DNA of 64,000 nucleotides from Archivesica marissinica. Its lineage: Eukaryota; Mollusca; Bivalvia; Venerida; Vesicomyidae. This document shows, piece after piece, positions 1 to 10,740 of the stretch. Within the stretch, counting starts at the first letter, position 1; every line of letters begins with the position of its first letter. The notes below the pieces were generated by a model. That model was not told the origin of the DNA, did not search any database, and saw only the letters and a list, made by a program, of their open reading frames with translations. A program made the translations under genes and the position numbers. The stretch covers positions 48,560,924 to 48,624,923 of the forward strand of contig CM026400.1 of the NCBI GenBank assembly GCA_014843695.1, written 5' to 3'.

Positions 1-297
1 TACGGTTTCCTAGCAGGTCGTTGGGGAAATGGGAACTACGGCATACGGATGCACCTTACTGATTTCCTAGCAGGTCGTTCGGGAAATGGGAACTACGGCA
101 TACGGATGCACCATACTGGTTTCCTAGCAGGTCGTTGGGGAAATGGGAACTATGACGTACGGATGCACCTTACTGATTTCCTAGCAGGTCGTTGGGGAAA
201 TGGGAACTATGACGTACGGATGCACCTTACTGATTTCCTAGCAGGTCGTTGGGGAAATGGGAACTACGGCGTACGGATGCACCTTACTGATTTCCTT
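1..297. repeat. 57-bp minisatellite array (cut by window edge)
   Basis: About five units spaced exactly 57 bp, sharing the core TTTCCTAGCAGGTCGTTGGG and differing by single substitutions. The array runs off the left edge. The period is a multiple of three, so one frame stays open (from 49) as a 19-residue repeat. There is no sign of a gene around it, so I treat the open frame as a by-product. Confidence 0.95.
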
Positions 298-1100
298 GAG
301 ATGTAATAAGGCTCAAAAGCAGACTGGCAAACAGAAAAGTTTTTTTTTCAAATTTATGGTTGTCGTTACTGTGGTAATGAGATAAAAAAAAAAAGAGGCT
401 TGCTTTATTTCATAAAATATGGTACGAAATCACCACACAAGTGCAAGCTCCTATATAGCTACTGGGCCATAAGTCGACATTTTTCTCATTATTAAATGTA
501 ACGAAAACTATATGGTGACAGGTGCAACAAGCAAACATAATTTCGGGGGAAAAAACAGTTTGCAAAAACGAGAGCAAAAACCAACACCAGAACGAATGCC
601 ATAGATCTATAAGGTACACTTCACTTATGGAAGACCAAGCTTAAAATCAGCTTTTTTCAAGCAAAAATTTGAAGCTCGACTTATGGCAGGAATATACGGT
701 ATAGACATCTAAAACAAGAAATGAGTTAATTGCAAAATCTACTCTAACTTACATACCTTATTTATCGACGTATAACGCGCACCAACATTTTGGCATTAAA
801 ATCAGGGGGAAACGGAGTTCGGATGTATGACACGCATGTGGAAATAACAAACTGCACAAGTGAAATTGTTCAAGATTCGCTAAAATGTGCATCAATAATC
901 GAGAAAAATCGAGTAAAGATGACAATGCATGTACAAAAAAATCCTAATATCCCAAATACGTCAGCAAATTTGCACATGTGCGTACATAATATTTCTTATT
1001 TTGTTTCTAAATTGCAAACAATCGTTATGCGTTGGGCCGTTGCGGGTCAAACATATTTCTGATTTTTGCTAAATTTTACCCTGAAATAAATGATTGCTGT
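298..1100. other. AT-rich stretch, no gene seen
   Basis: No convincing coding segment or RNA. The text around 460-475 and 670-700 (ATAAGTCGAC and similar) resembles 38440-38460 and may be remnants of an old dispersed repeat. The short open frames have no supporting features. Confidence 0.5.
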
Positions 1101-1271
1101 ACCCGTGTATAGTGCGCTCTAGACAGATTCTACAAGGATTTTAGTAAACAATGTCATAGCAAATGATGGCAACACTGCTTTCGCTATACCTGTGTATAGT
1201 ACGCTCTAGACAGGTTCTACAAGGATTTTAGTAAACAATGTCATAGAAAATGATGGCAACACTGCTTTCCG
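1101..1271. repeat. 87-bp tandem duplication
   Basis: Two adjacent copies (1101-1187 and 1188-1271), both containing TACAAGGATTTTAGTAAACA, with only a few differences. Confidence 0.9.
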
Positions 1272-1454
1272 TATAGAATCAGGTTAAAGGTAGCCAAATG
1301 AAAGCTGTTCTATGCTACACCAACATGTTCTCAGCCACCACAATCAATCTTCGTAACAACACAAAGTTATTTCCTACAAATTTATATCCAATTGATTTTT
1401 GTTAATTGTCTCTAGGTGCTATGATTTTTTCACCTGCCACATACTAATTATTGT

Positions 1455-1830
1455 AAGTACAAAAGGGGGCATAACTCCTGAAATACTTATCTGACTATAA
1501 TTTAGATAAGTGAAAAAAAGGGGACATAATTCCTGAAAGATTTCCCGGACATGAAACCTGTAGGAGATGAGGTCACAAGGTTCATTATATACGCACTATT
1601 GAAACTTTTACAAAAGGGGACATTACTCCAGAAAACGTTATGGGACCTGAAAGACCTGGCAATATGCATTAACTTGATATAGTTTGTAGGCCAAGTTTCA
1701 TTTGAATTAGATCAAAATTGAAGGAGTCGAGATCACAAAAATGTTGTATGGACTAAGCGGACAGCTAGACTCACGGTTCAAACCAGCCTGCCTCCCAGCT
1801 CTCCCGAGACAAGGGTGTACCGTGATGAAT
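1455..1830. repeat. diverged dispersed repeat with AAAGGGGACATAA motif
   Basis: Three spaced occurrences of a motif like AAAGGGGACATAACTCC (about 1461, 1516 and 1615) followed by text such as GTTTCATTTGAATTAGATCA. I know such wording as common dispersed sequence in mollusc genomes, possibly a retroelement tail. The family is not assigned. Confidence 0.35.
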
Positions 1831-1879
1831 ACACATCAGATGGCATAGACAATTTTACAAGCACTACTATGCTACTTAC

Positions 1880-1999
1880 AGCTGGTTCTGATGTCTGGCG
1901 TGCAGTTTAGGGCTGAGCAGATCGGACGATTTAGTACGTGTGCGTTTTCTAGTGAGACGGCCCAGACTCATAGTCCGTTTCAAAGTGCCAACAAACGTG
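1880..1999 (-). CDS. exon 4 of the minus-strand gene (basic, Ser-rich segment)
   Basis: This 120-bp internal exon reads, after completing a split Asp codon, TFVGTLKRTMSLGRL, then a run of Arg/Lys, then KSSDLLSPKLHARHQ. Upstream on the minus strand is a long T-rich tract ending TTTTTAGCAG. Downstream is a perfect GTAAGT donor (1879-1874). It starts with one base that completes the GA left by exon 3 and ends with two bases (CT), so another exon must follow beyond the window's left edge. Several R-x-x-S motifs suggest a regulated linker with kinase or 14-3-3 sites; that is inference. The KSSDLLSP piece recalls the ESLLSP text in SynGAP/DAB2IP proteins (from memory). The acceptor is a tandem TAGCAG, so one extra Ser codon could be included by starting at 2002. 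Confidence 0.65.
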
Positions 2000-2130
2000 C
2001 TGCTAAAAATAAATAGAACAAAACGGAAAACTATAGCAACCATAACCACGAAAATGAAAACAAAGGTCAAACAGGTGCAAACTAAAGAAGCAAACTGTAG
2101 GGAAACAAACACAACACTATGGGTTATTAA

Positions 2131-2368
2131 CCCATTCAACACCAAATAACTGACATGGACTGGTCCATGATATTTTTAGACCAATAAATTAATAAGAAAA
2201 TTACATTTGGACCAGTTCATTTATCAAAATGGGTAATTTTTGTCTAAAAATAGTAATAATTATTACTGGCAAAAAGTGCAGATCCTGATGAGATGGCTCG
2301 TCATGAGCCGGCTCATCTGGATCTACACTTTTTGTAAGCCTATTGAGAGACCTGTGGTGTTGAAAGGG
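2131..2368. mobile_element. MITE-A copy, piggyBac-like ends
   Basis: Starts CCCATTCAACACC after TTAA (2127-2130) and ends GGTGTTGAAAGGG, followed by a decayed TTAG. Inside is a hairpin pairing CAGATCCTGATGAGATGGCT with its near-complement. It is about 238 bp with no coding capacity, so it must be moved by another element's transposase. Confidence 0.85.
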
Positions 2369-2484
2369 TTAGTTAACAATGTGACCTACCTTATGCCAAG
2401 TCAATTTAAAATTGTACACACATTTCAGATGGATGGTTGGAGACTGTCCCTATATCCCCTCCTGTTACACGGCGGGGGGAGGGG

Positions 2485-2835
2485 TACGTACTTACTCGCC
2501 TATAAGTGAATTCCCATCTGATAAGCGAGCGATAAAATTATTTTAATTTTTGAAATAACTGAAATGTTGTATTAAAAGAATAGACTTTCACAGCTCTATC
2601 TGTAAACTGAACTTGTGAATAGCATTTTAGCAAATCAAATTTAATGTTATGCATAAGTGCATTATTTTTATGGTTTGACAAAATTTACAGTGCTTTTACA
2701 GTACAATTTCTTTGATCTTTACTTCTAAGTGGTTTCCATTTTCTCAACCCGTCTTATACGCACGCGGGTCTGTGCAAAATACCACTGATTTTAAGACCAA
2801 AATTAAAGAACGTCTTATAGGTGAGTAAATATGGT
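2485..2835. mobile_element. degenerate element F remnants
   Basis: Contains TACTCGCCTATAA near 2490 and CGTCTTATAGGTGAGTA near 2812, matching the ends of the better copy at 47936-48224. The interior is mostly unrecognisable. Confidence 0.4.
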
Positions 2836-3118
2836 ATATGCACCAAGAACAGATTTTGTGCACAGCCCACAAATTATTACTTCATTGTAATCTATTATTG
2901 TGGATGAGAAATTATGTCATTATGTGTTTGTTGGAAAGCTATAATAATACACTGATGACATGCGCTGTATCAGCTAGTATATACGGTAACAGAAATTACA
3001 CATGTTCATGTTTTTAAGCAACATGAATATTGAGGCAGTCAAATACTGCTGTATGGGATAGGGCAATTATTTGGGATGGGTGTCGTGTGAATTTCAATAA
3101 TTACGTATTTTATCTCCG

Positions 3119-3250
3119 TTAATTCAGTATTAACCTGGGAACAGACGTTGATATATTTTGCCTGGTCAGTCATATAAATATATTTTTAACAACGAGACCA
3201 TTAATTGAGCCGAGACCATTAATTGAGCTGTATTAAGTTTCTGATGATAT
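3119..3250. repeat. dispersed repeat, copy 1 (related to 4955-5115)
   Basis: Shares ordered blocks with 4955-5115: CCTGGGAACA, a TTGATATAT-TTGCCT block, CATTAATTGAGCC repeats and AAGTTTCTGAT. The family is not recognised. Confidence 0.6.
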
Positions 3251-3253
3251 TAA

Positions 3254-3491
3254 CCCTTTGCATGCTAGCGGCAGATAAAATCACCTTTGCAAACAGCATA
3301 GAGCCAGATCAGACGGCACAGAACGTGCCGTCTGATCAGGCTCTATGCTGTTTGCTATTCGGATAGTGGAGCTAAAACACTTGGCTGAATAGCAAACAAC
3401 ATAGATCCTGATCAGACGAGGCGTTACGCCGCGGCTGATCTGGATCTATGTTGTTTGCAAAAGTAATTTTATTTACTCAGCAGGCAAAGAG
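3254..3491. mobile_element. MITE-B copy with two internal hairpins
   Basis: TTAA (3250-3253), then CCCTTTGCATGCT; the right end AGCAGGCAAAGAG is followed by TTAA (3492-3495). Two separate long hairpins lie inside, each built on an ATAGA(G/T)CC...GATCAG stem: about 3295-3355 (loop near GAACG) and about 3391-3462. A spacer with AAACACTTGGCTGAATAGC separates them. Confidence 0.85.
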
Positions 3492-3495
3492 TTAA

Positions 3496-4105
3496 TGCTC
3501 GAGGAAACCTGGGATGTTATATACGTTGCAGGGCCATGTAATTAATGGTTATCGTTAATCCTATTAATAGACCTATTAGCACGTGACTTAATTAATGACG
3601 TGCTTGAATCGAAAGCGAGGCACTGCAATGTTGATAAACCTGTATAATTGACCCGCATTTAAAAAGTACAATGTGCATCTGATTTGACATTTACTCAAGA
3701 TTTAAGTATTCCTTACTTCAATTACGCCGAATCAATCCTTTACCACAGAAACGTAATAGTTAAAATCTGCCGTCTTATTGATATAACGCAGAAATGTGAT
3801 GTCGACACATTTTTGCAATGTAAATGAGACTACAGGAGCATTTGTGTATTTTCGGAAATGATCATGTATAACTGTGCCTGTTCGGTGATTTCCGAAACAA
3901 TTCTGTTTCTATTTTTTAGCAATCACATCTTGCAGAAGAGTTGTCGTTCTTCAATCAACACCCACAAAAACACGGGTCTATGTAGGTGGCGTTATGCTCG
4001 GAAATCAAATTTCCCCAGGCTGTCATTTTGCCCGAAGTAAATTAGTGAAAAATCGACAGACTGGAACCCAGGCTAATACTGGATGACATGTTACTATTGG
4101 AATAA
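3496..4105. other. no gene seen
   Basis: Ordinary AT-rich sequence. The phrase GACTGGAACCCAGGC near 4060 recurs near 5140, suggesting that both flank pieces of the same dispersed repeat. No exon or RNA is supported. Confidence 0.4.
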
Positions 4106-4111
4106 TTCACA

Positions 4112-4437
4112 GACGGTTCCGTAGTCTAGTGGTAACACACTGGACTGGTAATCCAGGGATTGCAGTTTCGATCCCCCGTCTGACCTAATAAACATAACAG
4201 TTTTTCAGATGGGACTTTAAACCGAGATCTTGTATCGGTGCTTTACACTGTGCACGTAAAAGAACGAGAGGAGACTATGGAACGAGAGGAGACTATGGAA
4301 CGGGTCTCTGTCTGTATCATTGCACTATCTAAAATGACTAATTTTGTCAAATTATTCCATTTGTGTGTGTGTTTTACGTTTGTTTTTTTACCGTCGCTAC
4401 CGATTGCCCATATGAGCGACGTTAAATAAATGTAAAA
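4112..4437 (+). mobile_element. SINE-1 copy (tRNA-derived)
   Basis: The head resembles a tRNA: GTAGTCTAGTGGTAACAC (box A region), a CTGGACTGGTAATCCAG arm whose loop would give anticodon GGT, and box B TTCGATCCC. A body with ACCGAGATCTTG follows, then the conserved tail CGTCGCTACC...CATATGAGCGAC. The segment AACGAGAGGAGACTATGG is duplicated in this copy. Confidence 0.85.
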
Positions 4438-4467
4438 CACACACACACAAATGGAATAATTTGACAA
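4344..4467. repeat. inverted repeat around a SINE-1 tail
   Basis: TTGTCAAATTATTCCATTTG plus a GT run (4344-4377) is answered by its complement (4432-4467), enclosing the SINE-1 3' tail. The arms are about 34 bp and nearly perfect. Confidence 0.8.
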
Positions 4468-4770
4468 TCGGCCTACATCATTATAATACCATACATTCGT
4501 ACATTCCAAATTAATTAGCTGCTCTCATCAAGGCATCTCATTGGATGACTCAGCCTCTGTGCTTGCAGAAATGTACAGACACCATAAAACACATTATTAC
4601 CATCATTATATATTTTAACGGCCATGTTGCGCCGACTTGTAGCATCACCCGTAAATTCCTGGCAGATCTTAATTAAATATATAAGTGTCAATCTTGCACA
4701 TGCACCATGATGCATTGTTATATTAATTATCGCACCAGGAAGTCTATTAGAATCAATCCTAGCTTTCCAG

Positions 4771-4947
4771 TAAACTCTTTGCATGCTATATAACCTTGTA
4801 TATAGCAGTCAAATATGCAAAACAATTCTAATGAAATTCCAGGACATATTTCCGGAGCTTACAGTCATAAATTAGAAAAAAATGTCATCTGCTAAAATTA
4901 TTTGAAATATTTAAAACCTTGTTTTTACCCAGCATGCAAAGAGTTTA
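4771..4947. mobile_element. small inverted-repeat element, related to MITE-B ends
   Basis: A perfect 17-bp terminal pair, TAAACTCTTTGCATGCT (4771-4787) and AGCATGCAAAGAGTTTA (4931-4947). Its right half is similar to 40237-40315. The ends resemble the TTAACCCTTTGCATGCT of MITE-B, with mutations in the TTAACCC part. Confidence 0.6.
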
Positions 4948-4954
4948 CAGAAAC

Positions 4955-5115
4955 TTGTAGCCTGGGAACATGAATTGATATATGTTGCCTTGTCCGTCAT
5001 GTATACATATTTATTTAACACTCAAACCGTTAATTGAGCCGTTAATTGAGCCGTTAATTGTGCCGTTAATTGAGCCGTTAATTGAGTCATGTTGAGTTTC
5101 TGATCATGTCATATT
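4955..5115. repeat. dispersed repeat, copy 2, with a short tandem block
   Basis: Related to 3119-3250. The CCGTTAATTGAG block is tandemly expanded to five units of about 15 bp at 5027-5090, whereas copy 1 has two spaced units. Confidence 0.65.
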
Positions 5116-5165
5116 GCCAGAAGTTAAAACGTGAAATATCACCAGACTGGAACCCAGGCACTGTG

Positions 5166-5418
5166 TGTTTTAAGTTTATTTATCATCACTACCGGTTACC
5201 CATATGAGCGAAGCCTCCTGAAGAGATTAGTCAATTTAGATTTTTGAAGGATAGTGCAATGATACAGACAGAGACCCATTCCAGAGTCTCCTCTGGTTCT
5301 TTTACATACAGCACCGACACAAGATCTCGGTTTAAAGTCCCATCTGAATGACTGTTAATTTTATTAGGGTCAGACTATCGAACCTGCGATCCCTGGATTA
5401 CCAGGCCAGCAACCCAGG
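5166..5418 (-). mobile_element. SINE-1 copy, minus strand
   Basis: Tail (CATCACTACCGGTTACCCAT) on the left and tRNA-like head (CGAACCTGCGATCCCTGGAT) on the right. The extreme 5' end of the tRNA part is missing. Confidence 0.85.
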
Positions 5419-5708
5419 CACAGAAACTTGTACAGGATATATAGACACACAGATTGTGCACAATGGCAATGTGAAGTGGAACCAAGTTTGTTTCTATTTA
5501 AGCTTTTTGGAAGGATAGCTTTCTAAGCAATCTGTTTCCTTTCACATTCAATGATAACTGAAAACCAACACATTCCTGTGAAAAACATTTGTCATTTTTG
5601 CTTAAATATTTACTTAGCACTAAATTTACGGAACATGTTCAGCATCACTATATTTTCTGAATAAACACAGACATCGAGCGGCACTGTCACATCAATCTGT
5701 CACTGTCA

Positions 5709-5918
5709 GAACATAGTTCGCTCCAGACGCGAACAGCCCCAGAGTTTGAGCCCCGCTGGAGCCGTTACGATTGTGCCCTTAGGCAAGGCATTTAAATTCC
5801 ACGTTGCCTCTTCTCTCTCCCTCGTGGTGATGGATTCCATCAGGAATGAGGTCTCGAGAACGATTAATATAAGTTGTAAGAACTTGTTTCGCAATCGAGC
5901 TAAAATAAATTTGCATAA
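5709..5918 (+). mobile_element. SINE-3 copy
   Basis: Decayed tRNA-like head (TTCGCTCCAGACGCGAAC, box B AGTTTGAGCCCC), body with CTTAGGCAAGGCATTTAAAT and GGATTCCATCAGGAATGAGG, then the tail GATTAATATAAGTTGTAAGA...AATAAATTTG shared with SINE-2. Confidence 0.85.
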
Positions 5919-5995
5919 AAAATAGGATTTTATTTCAGCAAGTAGTCACTAGAAGCAGAAATATGTGGTCGAGATGAAATAAATTTGCCTAAAAA

Positions 5996-6095
5996 TTTCT
6001 TACACTAATAAACACAAATCTTCTTTATCTTTTATGATTTCCAATTTCTTACACTAATAAACACAAATCTTCTTTATCTTTTACGATTTCCAATG
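5996..6095. repeat. 48-bp tandem duplication
   Basis: Two adjacent copies of a segment with TAATAAACACAAATCTTCTT. A similar fragment lies at 40190-40230, in both cases just beyond a SINE-3. Confidence 0.8.
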
Positions 6096-6389
6096 ATCTT
6101 GGCTGATATAATAGTTGTTATTAAATTTAATTCATTTTAGCTGCCCCTGTGGGGAGCCTCATTTCTCTACAATACACAGCTGCACAACCACATGTGTTAA
6201 TTTGAACGGCTGTAATAAGAAATAGTTCCAGTATAATTGTTCAAGTTAGTGTCTGTTTGCTGTCAAAATTAAAAACTACAGACAAAAGAAATTCATTAGA
6301 ATATAATAGTTTTCATGATTGTCAGAAGAGAAGATACAGCTAAAATACAAAAGTACATTCAACCTTGGAGGAATACAAAACTTAAGCAG

Positions 6390-6600
6390 TGACAGACATC
6401 ATTCCTGATGGGAGTCCATCGCCATGTGGGAGAGAGAAGAATCAATGTGGATTCAAGAGTCTTGCCTAAGGACAACACTACATCAATGGTTCTAGTGGGG
6501 TTCAAACTCATAACCTCTCGAAAATAAGGACACTACATCAATGGTTCTAGTGGGGTTCACACTCATAACCTCTCGAATACGAGGCGGACACCGTATCCGT
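6390..6600 (-). mobile_element. diverged SINE-3-like copy with internal duplication
   Basis: CATTCCTGATGGGAGTCCAT and the following text match the SINE-3 body in reverse. The segment ACACTACATCAATGGTTCTA is present twice (6475-6530 and 6531-6586), so the tRNA-like box B region is duplicated. Confidence 0.55.
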
Positions 6601-6976
6601 GACACACCATAGGCTACCTAAATTGATCATACATTTCACAATCAAGTTACTAAGACATCATCAACACAAGCAGGGTCACTAGGTACTGAGGTTACATCCA
6701 CATATTTCATACAAATCACAGTGACATTTATAAATTTAGTATAAAAATAATTATCTCCTTTGCAGTGATTTATTACACACAAATCATCATTCAATGTGTA
6801 TCAAATGTACTGACTTAACGACCATGAAGCAATTAATTACACCAATTAAGTATCTACCTGTTTGTTCACTCTTAAAATGTATTACAGTTAAACTTCATTT
6901 CAAAGTTTTATTCAAGAAACAAGGAAATAATTTCCAGAGACATATAAACTGTGCTTGAGATAGTTTTGATCTCTAC
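6601..6976. other. no gene seen
   Basis: AT-rich sequence leading into the 40-bp array. No exon, RNA or clear repeat recognised. Confidence 0.4.
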
Positions 6977-9900
6977 ATTACATATTTCATTAACCTTGGA
7001 ATCACATCCATCCTACATTACATATTTCATAAACCTTGGAATCACATCCATCCTACATTACATATTTCATAAACCTTGGAATCACAGCCATCCTACATTA
7101 CATATTTCATAAACCTTGGAATCACATCCATCCTACATTACATATTTCATAAACCTTGGAATCACAGCCATCCTACATTACACATTTCATAAACCTTGGA
7201 ATCACAGCAATCCTACATTACATATTTCATAAACCTTGGAATCACAACAATCCTACATTACATATTTCATAAACCTTGGAATCACAGCCATCCTACATTA
7301 CATAAACCTTGGAATCACAGCCATACTACATTACATATTTCATTAACCTTGGAATCACAGCCATCCTACATTACATAAACCTTGGAATCACAGCCATACT
7401 ACATTACATATTTCATAAACCTTGGAATCACAACCATCCTACATTACATATTTCATAAACCTTGGAATCACAGCAATCCTACATTACATATTTCATTAAC
7501 CTTAGAATCACAGCCATCCTACATTACATAGTTCATAAACCTTGGAATCACAGCCATCCTACATTACATTAACCTTGGAATCACAGCCATCCTACATTAC
7601 ATATTTCATTAACCTTGGAATCACAGCAATCCTACATTACATATTTCATCAACCTTGGAATCACAGCAATCCTACATTACATATTTCATAAACCTTGGAA
7701 TCACAGCAATCCTACATTACATATTTCATAAACCTTGGAATCACAGCCATCCTACATTACATATTTCATAAACCTTGGAATCACAGCCATCCTACATTAC
7801 ATATTTCATAAACCTTGGAAACACAGCCATCCTACATTACATATTTCATACACCTTGGAATCACAGCCATCCTACATTACATATTTCATTAACCTTGGAA
7901 TCACAGCCATCCTACATTACATATTTCATAAACCTTAGAATCACAGCAATCCTACATTACATATTTCATTAACCTTGGAATCACAGCCATCCTACATTAC
8001 ATATTTCATAAACCTTGGAATCACAGCAATCCTACATTACATGTTTCATTAACCTTGGAATCACAGCCATCCTACATTACATAAACCTTGGAATCACAGC
8101 CATCCTACATTACATATTTCATAAACCTTGGAATCACAGCCATCCTACATTACATATTTCATTAACCTTAGAATCACAGCCATCCTACATTACATATTTC
8201 ATAACCCTTGGAATCACAGCAATCCTACATTACATGTTTCATAACCTTGGAATCACAGCCATCCTACATTACATATTCATAACCTTGGAATCACAGCCAT
8301 CCTACATTACATATTTCATAAACCTTGGAATCACAGCCATCCTACATTACATATTTCATAAACCTTAGAATCACAGCCATCCTACATCACATATTTCATA
8401 AACCTTGGAATCACAGCAATCATACATTACATATTTCATAAACCTTGGAATCACAGCAATCCTACATTACATATTTCATACACCTTGGAATCACAGCAAT
8501 CCTACATTACATATTTCATAAACCTTGGAATCACAGCCATCCTACATTACATATTTCATAAACCTTGGAATCACAGCAATCCTACATTACATAAACCTTG
8601 GAATCACAGCCATCCTACATTACATATTTCATAAACCTTGGAATCACAGTCATCCTACATTACATAAACCTTGGAATCACAGCCATCCTACATTACATAA
8701 ACCTTAGAATCACAGCAATCCTACATTACATATTTCATAAACCTTGGAATCACAGCCATCCTACATTACATATGTCATAAACCTTGGAATCACAGCCATC
8801 CTACATTACATATTTCATAAACCTTGGAATCACAGCAATCATACATTACATATTTCATAAACCTTGGAATCACAGCCATCAAACATTACATATTTCATAA
8901 ACCTTGGAATCACAGCAATCATACATTACATATTTCATAAACCTTGGAATCACAGCCATCCTACATTACATAAACCTTAGAATCACAGCAATCCTACATT
9001 ACATATTTCATTAACCTTGGAATCACAGCAATCATACATTACATATTTCATTAACCTTGGAATCACAGCAATCATACATTACATATTTCATTAACCTTGG
9101 AATCACAGCAATCATACATTACATATTTCATTAACCTTGGAATCACAGCAATCCTACATTACATATTTCATAAACCTTGGAATCACAGCAATCATACATT
9201 ACATATTTCATTAACCTTAGAATCACAGCCATCCTACATTACATACACCTTGGAATCACAGCAATCCTACATTACATAAACCTTGGAATCACAGCAATCC
9301 TACATTACATATTTCATTAACCTTGGAATCACATCCATCCTACATTACATATTTCATTAACCTTAGAATCACAGCCATCCTACATCACATATTTCATAAA
9401 CCTTGGAATCACAGCAATCCTACATTACATATTTCATAAACCTTGGAATCACAGCCATCCTACATTACATATTTCATAAACCTTGGAATCACATCCATCC
9501 TACATTACATATTTCATTAACCTTAGAATCACAGCCATCCTACATCACATATTTCATAAACCTTGGAATCACAGCAATCATACATTACATATTTCATAAA
9601 CCTTAGAATCATAGCCATCCTACATTACATATTTCATAAACATTGTAATCACAGCAATCATACATTTTTTTTTCTTAGAATCACATCCAGTTTATATCAC
9701 ATTTAACAAACCTTGGAATTATACATCCAGCCTACATCAAATTTGTCACAACCATTGGAATAGCATCCAGTCTCTATCACATTTCATGAAACTTGGAATC
9801 ACATCCAGTTTATATCACATTTGTCATGAACCTTGAAATCACACCCAGTTTATATCACATTTGTCACAAACCTTGGAATCACACCCAGCCTATATCACAT

Positions 9901-10022
9901 TTGTCACAAACCTTGAAATCACACCCAGCCTATATCACATTTGTCACAAACCTTGAAATCACATCCAGTTTATATCACATTTGTCACAAACCTTGAAATC
10001 ACACCCTGTCTATATCACATTT
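6977..10022. repeat. 40-bp minisatellite array, about 75 units
   Basis: The unit contains CCTTGGAATCACAGCCATCC and TACATTACATATTTCATAAA. A recurrent short form lacks TATTTCAT. From about 9673 units diverge to a TATATCACATTTGTCACAAA type with the same period, giving an old edge on the right and homogenised units in the middle. Confidence 0.97.
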
Positions 10023-10296
10023 CACATACAGTACTGATCTGAAGACCCATTCAGTCCTTGGTGAAATAACAAACTTTACAACACATCAAAGATCAGTAGT
10101 AAGTTTTCCCACACTTGGAATAACTTAGCCCCAGCAATAAAATGTAGTTTCACATAACCAACCAACTACTGTAAACATTCCCTGTAATCACTGTACTTCA
10201 AAGTCGAACTGCAGTCACTCTACCATGACAAGTCCGAGCACAGGCTCATAACTAACAGCGAAACTGAAAATTATATGTATTAAACATACACCTACA
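10023..10296. other. no gene seen
   Basis: Single-copy-looking AT-rich sequence between the 40-bp array and a MITE-B copy. Confidence 0.4.
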
Positions 10297-10300
10297 TTAA

Positions 10301-10514
10301 CCCATTGCCTGCTGAGTAAATAAAGTCACATTTGCAAATGACATAGATCCAGATCAGCCGCATCTGATCAGGATCTATGTTGTTTGCTATTCAGCCAAGT
10401 GTTTTAGCTCCATTATCAGTATAGCAAACAGCATAGAGCCTGATCAGAGGGCATGTTCTATGCCGGTTGATCCGGCTCTATGCTGTTTGCAATCTGCCGC
10501 TAGGGTGCAAAGGG
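10301..10514. mobile_element. MITE-B copy, opposite orientation
   Basis: TTAA (10297-10300), CCCATTGCCTGCTGAG at the left, CTAGGGTGCAAAGGG at the right, TTAA (10515-10518). Two internal hairpins as in the copy at 3254. Confidence 0.88.
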
Positions 10515-10740
10515 TTAAGTCATATTTTGATAGAGGTATATTGGTGCCCTGATTTTATTATTATCAACTTAAAACCCAAACATTTCTCACAATCTTCCTA
10601 AATTGTTTCTAACAATCATTGGCTCGTTTTTATTTTGATTTCTTTTGGTTTTACGGCCATTGAAGAGTATCTATATTAAAAGCCAATCCAGATAGGGGCA
10701 GATGGACACAGAATTATCCAGGAGTGCAACCATACTGTTT

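Noticed and set aside
410..619. 69-codon minus-strand gene
   Set aside because: Hydrophobic-looking but in AT-rich sequence with no start context or splice sites, and partly within an apparent repeat remnant.
4112..4190. Functional tRNA gene at the head of SINE-1 copies
   Set aside because: Acceptor strands do not pair, and the same head is followed by a common non-tRNA body in about ten places; these are tRNA-derived SINEs.
6977..10022. Telomeric or centromeric satellite
   Set aside because: The unit is not telomere-like, the array is only about 3 kb, and it sits in a proposed intron among many unrelated arrays.
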